Origin: Frondihabitans australicus
Lineage (GTDB): Bacteria > Actinomycetota > Actinomycetes > Actinomycetales > Microbacteriaceae
Assembly (NCBI RefSeq): GCF_003634555.1
Contig: NZ_RBKS01000001.1
Span: 1,860,001-1,924,000 of the forward strand
Reading direction: 5' to 3'
DNA length: 64,000 nt
Shown: positions 60,944 to 64,000 of the stretch, piece after piece
How positions within the stretch are numbered: the first letter of the stretch is position 1
Layout of the letters: each line of letters begins with the position of its first letter
Made by a program: the position numbers and the translations under genes
Notes under the pieces: model-generated
Databases searched by the model: none
The model's input: only the letters and a program-made list of their open reading frames with translations
What the model was told of the DNA's origin: nothing

Positions 60944-61058
60944 CGCGTCGGGAATACGGCAGGAATCGATACGATTGCATCCATCACCAGTCGGTGACGT
61001 GTCATCGATCGGTGACCACAAGCCAACCGTTCACATCATCCCCTCTTGAGGAGACAGC

Positions 61059-61619
61059 ATGCCCATCACCACCGAAACCATCCCCGGCTACGTCGCGGGC
61101 ACCTGGAACATCGATAGCGCCCACTCGGAGCTCACGTTCTCGGTTCGCCACCTCGCCATCTCGAAGGTCAAGGGCTCGTTCAGCACCTTCGACGTGACGC
61201 TCGTCACCGGCGACGCCATCGTCGACTCGAAGGTCACCGCCACCATCGACATCGCCTCGATCTCGACCGGCAACGCCGACCGCGACGGCCACCTCCACTC
61301 GGACGACTTCTTCAACACCGAGGCGCACCCCAAGGCCGTCTTCGAGTCGACCTCGATCACCGAGAAGGGCGACGACCTCGTCATCGACGGCAACCTCACC
61401 CTCAAGGGCGTGACCGAGCCCGTGCAGCTCGTCGCCGAGTTCGGTGGCATCACCACCGACGCCTACGGCCAGACCAAGGCCGGCTTCTCGGCCAAGGGCA
61501 AGATCGACCGCACCAAGTTCGGCGTCTCGTTCAACGCGTCGCTCGACAACGGCGGCGTCCTGCTCAGCAACGACATCGCGCTCGACTTCGAGATCCAGCT
61601 GGTGCTCGCCGCGGCGTAG
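61059..61619 (+). CDS. YceI-family protein
   Basis: A 186-residue lipocalin-like protein of the YceI family. AGTWNIDSAHSELTFSVRHL is the hallmark start, followed by alternating beta strands (TATIDIASISTGNADRDGHL, DDFFNTEAHPKAVFESTSI, KGVTEPVQLVAEFGG). Relatives bind isoprenoids such as polyprenols. No signal peptide is visible, so this one is cytoplasmic. A strong ribosome site (GAGGAGACAGC) precedes ATG 61059. Confidence 0.93.
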   Translation: MPITTETIPGYVAGTWNIDSAHSELTFSVRHLAISKVKGSFSTFDVTLVTGDAIVDSKVTATIDIASISTGNADRDGHLHSDDFFNTEAHPKAVFESTSITEKGDDLVIDGNLTLKGVTEPVQLVAEFGGITTDAYGQTKAGFSAKGKIDRTKFGVSFNASLDNGGVLLSNDIALDFEIQLVLAAA

Positions 61620-61639
61620 TCCCGCCTCTGCCCCGCTTC

Positions 61640-61678
61640 ACGGCGGCCGGACCCTCTCACGAGCGGTTCGGCCGCCGT
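61640..61678. terminator. Terminator between yceI and a convergent membrane protein gene
   Basis: A 10-bp stem (61640-61649 with 61669-61678) with a 19-nt loop, followed on the plus strand by TTCGCC. It lies in the 67-bp gap between the convergent genes. Confidence 0.6.
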
Positions 61679-61686
61679 TTCGCCGT

Positions 61687-62292
61687 TCAGGGGGTGTGCG
61701 TCTCCGGCTGCCGACCGCGCCGCGACCCCCGCACCGTCGCGCCCAGCCTGCCTGCTGCGAGGGCGAGCGCGGCGACACCGACGACGATCAACGCGGCGGC
61801 GACCACCGCGGGCGGCAGCGGGTGCGGCGCGAGAAGCGCGATCAGCTGCTCCTTCGTCATCACCACGCTTCGGCCCGCAGCGCGCGGCCCGAAGTCGTGC
61901 CAGCCGAAGAGAAGGTGCGTCTGTCGCCAGACCTCGAGCGCGACTCCGGCCGCCGTCGCCGCGGCTCCGCCGACGATCCAGGGCACCGGGCGCAGGATCC
62001 GCGAACGCCGCGCGGCCGAACGCCACCCCGCGACGAAGGCCAGCCCGGCGAACCCCGCCGCGACGAGCGCCACGCCCACGGGCGTCGCGTTCCACGCCGG
62101 CGTCGGGGTGAACGTCGTGTCGGACAGCGGGGCGTAGGCGAACCAGCCGTACGACTCGTGCGCCGACTGCCACTCGCCGACGCCGATCAGCACGCCGCCC
62201 GCGACGATCGCGGCGACGGCGGCGATCGGTGCGGCGCCGCGCAGCAGGCGGTGGCGTCGGTGCGGCGCGGCCGCGGCCCCCTCGGTCGTCAT
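61687..62292 (-). CDS. Multi-pass membrane protein of unknown function
   Basis: A 201-residue protein with four hydrophobic segments (about 19-38, 71-92, 103-121, 158-180) and an extracellular loop with aromatic residues (HESYGWFAYAPLSDTTFTPTPAW). Its C-terminus is basic (RGSRRGRQPETHTP). I do not recognise a family. An exact GATC 12-mer (61988-61999) encodes RILRP. ATG 62292 has GATGCT 6 nt upstream. Confidence 0.68.
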   Translation of the reverse strand: MTTEGAAAAPHRRHRLLRGAAPIAAVAAIVAGGVLIGVGEWQSAHESYGWFAYAPLSDTTFTPTPAWNATPVGVALVAAGFAGLAFVAGWRSAARRSRILRPVPWIVGGAAATAAGVALEVWRQTHLLFGWHDFGPRAAGRSVVMTKEQLIALLAPHPLPPAVVAAALIVVGVAALALAAGRLGATVRGSRRGRQPETHTP

Positions 62293-62298
62293 GCCGAC

Positions 62299-62304
62299 AG
62301 CATC
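62299..62304 (-). promoter_or_regulatory. Putative -10 box of the membrane protein gene
   Basis: GATGCT on the minus strand ends 6 nt before ATG 62292; a weak version of the leaderless layout. Confidence 0.3.
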
Positions 62305-62322
62305 GCACACCGTCCGCCCCTC

Positions 62323-62410
62323 GCCGCATTTCGCGACCGCGGCGCGCGCTGCGCCCCGGAAAGCCTGCAACGGGTGGGGCGACGGGGCCGATTCGGTCGC
62401 GAAATGCGGC
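62323..62410. repeat. Perfect 17-bp inverted repeat separated by 54 nt
   Basis: Arms 62323-62339 and 62394-62410 (GCCGCATTTCGCGACCG and its complement) are identical over 17 bp. The gap between two divergent genes holds no frame I can support. Confidence 0.75.
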
Positions 62411-62522
62411 ACGGGTGGCAGGGGGTGAGCGGGTCGGCACGCGTCCGCCGCGAGCGAACAGGCGGCGGGAAGACCGACCCGGTGGGCAGAGTTGGACTGA
62501 GCACACGGCCGAGAGGATCACC

Positions 62523-63077
62523 ATGACCGACTGGATCTCCCTTCTGCGCACCGCGCACTCCGAGTTCACCGCTCGCATCGCGGCGGTCACCGACTGGGAC
62601 GCCCCGACCCCCGACACCGAGTGGACCGTCCGCGACCTCGTGGCGCACGTCATCGACGATCAGCAGTGGGCGCCGCTGCTGCTCGCCGGGAGCACCACGG
62701 CCGAGGCCCGCCTCGCGATCTCCCCGCTCGGCGACGACCTGGCGCTCGCCTGGCGCGAGCACTCCCGCGCCGCGCAGCAGGCATTCGAGGCGGCCGACCT
62801 GACGACGACCGTGCAGCTCGAGTCCGACACGGTGACCGCCGACGAGTACCTCGCCGAGCTGGTGGGCGACATCACGATCCACACCTGGGATCTCGCCCGG
62901 GCCACGAACACGAGCGAAGACCTCGACGACCGCCTCGTCGACGCCGTGTGGGACGTCTTCGAGCCGCAGGCCGAGACCCTGCAGGCGAGCGGTCTCTACG
63001 CGGCCGCGGTGCCGGTCTCGGACGACGCGCCGCTCCGCATCCGGCTGCTCGCGCTCACCGGCCGCGACGCCGGCTGA
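62523..63077 (+). CDS. TIGR03086/MDMPI-type DinB-like protein
   Basis: A 184-residue four-helix bundle protein. LLRTAHSEFTARIAAV and TEWTVRDLVAHVIDDQQW are typical of the mycothiol-dependent maleylpyruvate isomerase N-terminal and TIGR03086 families, and LVGDITIHTWDLARAT carries the third metal-ligand region (His). It is likely a metal-binding thiol-dependent enzyme of unknown substrate. GAGAGGATC precedes ATG 62523. Confidence 0.87.
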   Translation: MTDWISLLRTAHSEFTARIAAVTDWDAPTPDTEWTVRDLVAHVIDDQQWAPLLLAGSTTAEARLAISPLGDDLALAWREHSRAAQQAFEAADLTTTVQLESDTVTADEYLAELVGDITIHTWDLARATNTSEDLDDRLVDAVWDVFEPQAETLQASGLYAAAVPVSDDAPLRIRLLALTGRDAG

Positions 63078-63084
63078 CCCGCGG

Positions 63085-64000
63085 TCAGCGACGCCGAGCG
63101 GGCGCGGGCACGTCGTCGACGATCCCGAGCCGCTCCCGCCGGGCGCGCGCGGCCATCGCGGCGGCGGGCTCCGCCCCGAGCACTCCCCCGATCCCCCGCA
63201 GCATCAGGGCGGCAGGAGCGCGCGTCGGCAGCTCGAACGATCCGATGTGGGGCCCGCGAAGCTCGAGCAGCGACCGGAACCTCGGCGACAGCGTGCCGAC
63301 CGCCCCGTCGAAGATCAGCGGGTACCCCGCGCGCAGGATCGGGAACAGCGGCGGCCTGCGCAGGAAGTGCACGACCTCGTCCGTCCGGGACGTGCGCTCG
63401 AGCACCCCGGCGTCGTCGAACGCCGCCAGCTGGCTGTTCATCTCGGCGACGGATCGCGGCGGCTCCTGCACCCCCATCAGCTCGCCGGCGACGGCCCATT
63501 GGCGCACGTACGCATCGGCCCCGCCGGGGATCGGCGCGCCCCAGGCCAGAGCTGCGGCCAAGAACGAGTCGCAGAAGGCCATGTGCACCCACGAGAGCAG
63601 GTCCGGGTCGTTGGCCGCGTACCGGTGCGAGACCCCGTGCCGGTCGAGGTACGTGCCGGTGACCTTCTCGTGGAGGCGCAGCACCCACTGCGACGCCGCG
63701 GTGGCCTGCTCCTGCGACCCGTACGAGACGGTGAAGATCCAGCGGATCGTGCCGGCGAGGCGCCCGAGGGGGTCCTCCCGGTAGCGCGAGTGGTCGTGGA
63801 CCCCGGCGAGCGCACCGGGGTGGAGGGCCTGCACGAGGAGGGCGCGCACACCCGCGGGGATCGTCGACATGCCTCCGTGGACGGCCCAGACGGCGCTGCC
63901 GGGGCCGAAGAAGCCCGGATCGTCGCCGTGTTCCAGCTCCTGCACCCAGTCGGGTGTGCCCGAGCGCTGTCCGTTGAAGGTGAACTGCAGCCGTGAGCGG
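63085..64000 (-). CDS. MpaB-like oxygenase (DUF2236), 5' truncated
   Basis: The open frame runs to the right window edge; the visible part is about 305 residues, beginning RSRLQFTFNGQRSG. DPGFFGPGSAVWAVHGG and ALLVQALHPGALAGVHDHSRY (with the metal-ligand His pair) and FTVSYGSQEQA are signatures of the DUF2236/MpaB family, which includes latex-clearing-like oxygenases using haem. GTG 63945 is probably internal because the upstream residues also fit the family. Substrate is unknown. Confidence 0.87.
   Translation of the reverse strand, partial: RSRLQFTFNGQRSGTPDWVQELEHGDDPGFFGPGSAVWAVHGGMSTIPAGVRALLVQALHPGALAGVHDHSRYREDPLGRLAGTIRWIFTVSYGSQEQATAASQWVLRLHEKVTGTYLDRHGVSHRYAANDPDLLSWVHMAFCDSFLAAALAWGAPIPGGADAYVRQWAVAGELMGVQEPPRSVAEMNSQLAAFDDAGVLERTSRTDEVVHFLRRPPLFPILRAGYPLIFDGAVGTLSPRFRSLLELRGPHIGSFELPTRAPAALMLRGIGGVLGAEPAAAMAARARRERLGIVDDVPAPARRR

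Overview
The window is chromosomal DNA from a high-GC actinobacterium, most likely a member of the Microbacteriaceae. The evidence is a GC-rich third codon position throughout, frequent GTG/TTG starts, the actinobacterial order tig-clpP1-clpP2-clpX, a Glu-type RpiB active site, a YkoEDC-type thiamine-precursor transporter, and a GlgX-TreY-TreZ trehalose operon. I see no rRNA, CRISPR array, transposase, phage gene or defence island. The genes are ordinary core and accessory genes; the unusual signal is in the non-coding DNA.

Layout. 0-4.5 kb: the 3' end of valS, a methyltransferase, an ArsR-type regulator with a coupled 55-residue protein, and an M3 peptidase gene (dcp) broken by one in-frame TAG. 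4.5-9.2 kb: clpX, clpP2, clpP1, tig, tRNA-Pro and tRNA-Gly. 9.3-13.7 kb: a small membrane protein, an LtrA-like protein, an SGNH lipoprotein, dps and an acyltransferase. 13.8-18.1 kb: a minus-strand run (DsbA-like, rpiB, nei, PaiB-like, amidohydrolase). 18.1-24.7 kb: NCS1 permease with a cysteine hydrolase, pepN, and an MscS channel overlapping a truncated haemoglobin. 24.9-36.2 kb: an epimerase, two thioesterases, ettA, a secondary ssb, msrA, and a 2-oxoacid decarboxylase divergent from an Lrp regulator. 36.5-44 kb: tRNA-Arg, a YkcB/YkcC-like glycosyltransferase pair, a thioredoxin-like protein, orn, tRNA-His, a zincin and an acyltransferase. 44-47.6 kb: a TPP-riboswitch operon, ykoE-ykoD-ykoC plus a P-loop kinase. 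47.7-64 kb: hydrolases, epimerase, glgX-treY-treZ, plsC-like, aldo-keto reductase, yceI, and a truncated MpaB-like oxygenase at the right edge.

How genes work together. ClpX with ClpP1/ClpP2 forms the Clp protease, next to the ribosome chaperone trigger factor. GlgX debranches glycogen and TreY/TreZ turn the released maltodextrins into trehalose. YkoEDC imports a thiamine precursor under TPP control, and a kinase of unknown substrate is translationally coupled to it. The two glycosyltransferases probably build a polyprenyl-linked sugar and transfer it outside the membrane.

Non-coding signals. (1) The 12-mer GGGCGCAGGAKC occurs at least 20 times by eye on both strands, in terminators, gene junctions and protein linkers; the K=T form fills the left 26 kb and the K=G form most of the next 15 kb. 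(2) A 58-nt hairpin with 25-nt arms and an 8-nt loop occurs four times beside gene ends. (3) About 25 genes have a TANNNT-like -10 box ending 6-8 nt before the start codon, so leaderless transcription appears to be the main promoter layout. (4) Several other inverted-repeat families sit between genes. All counts and coordinates come from reading by eye; no database search or alignment was run.
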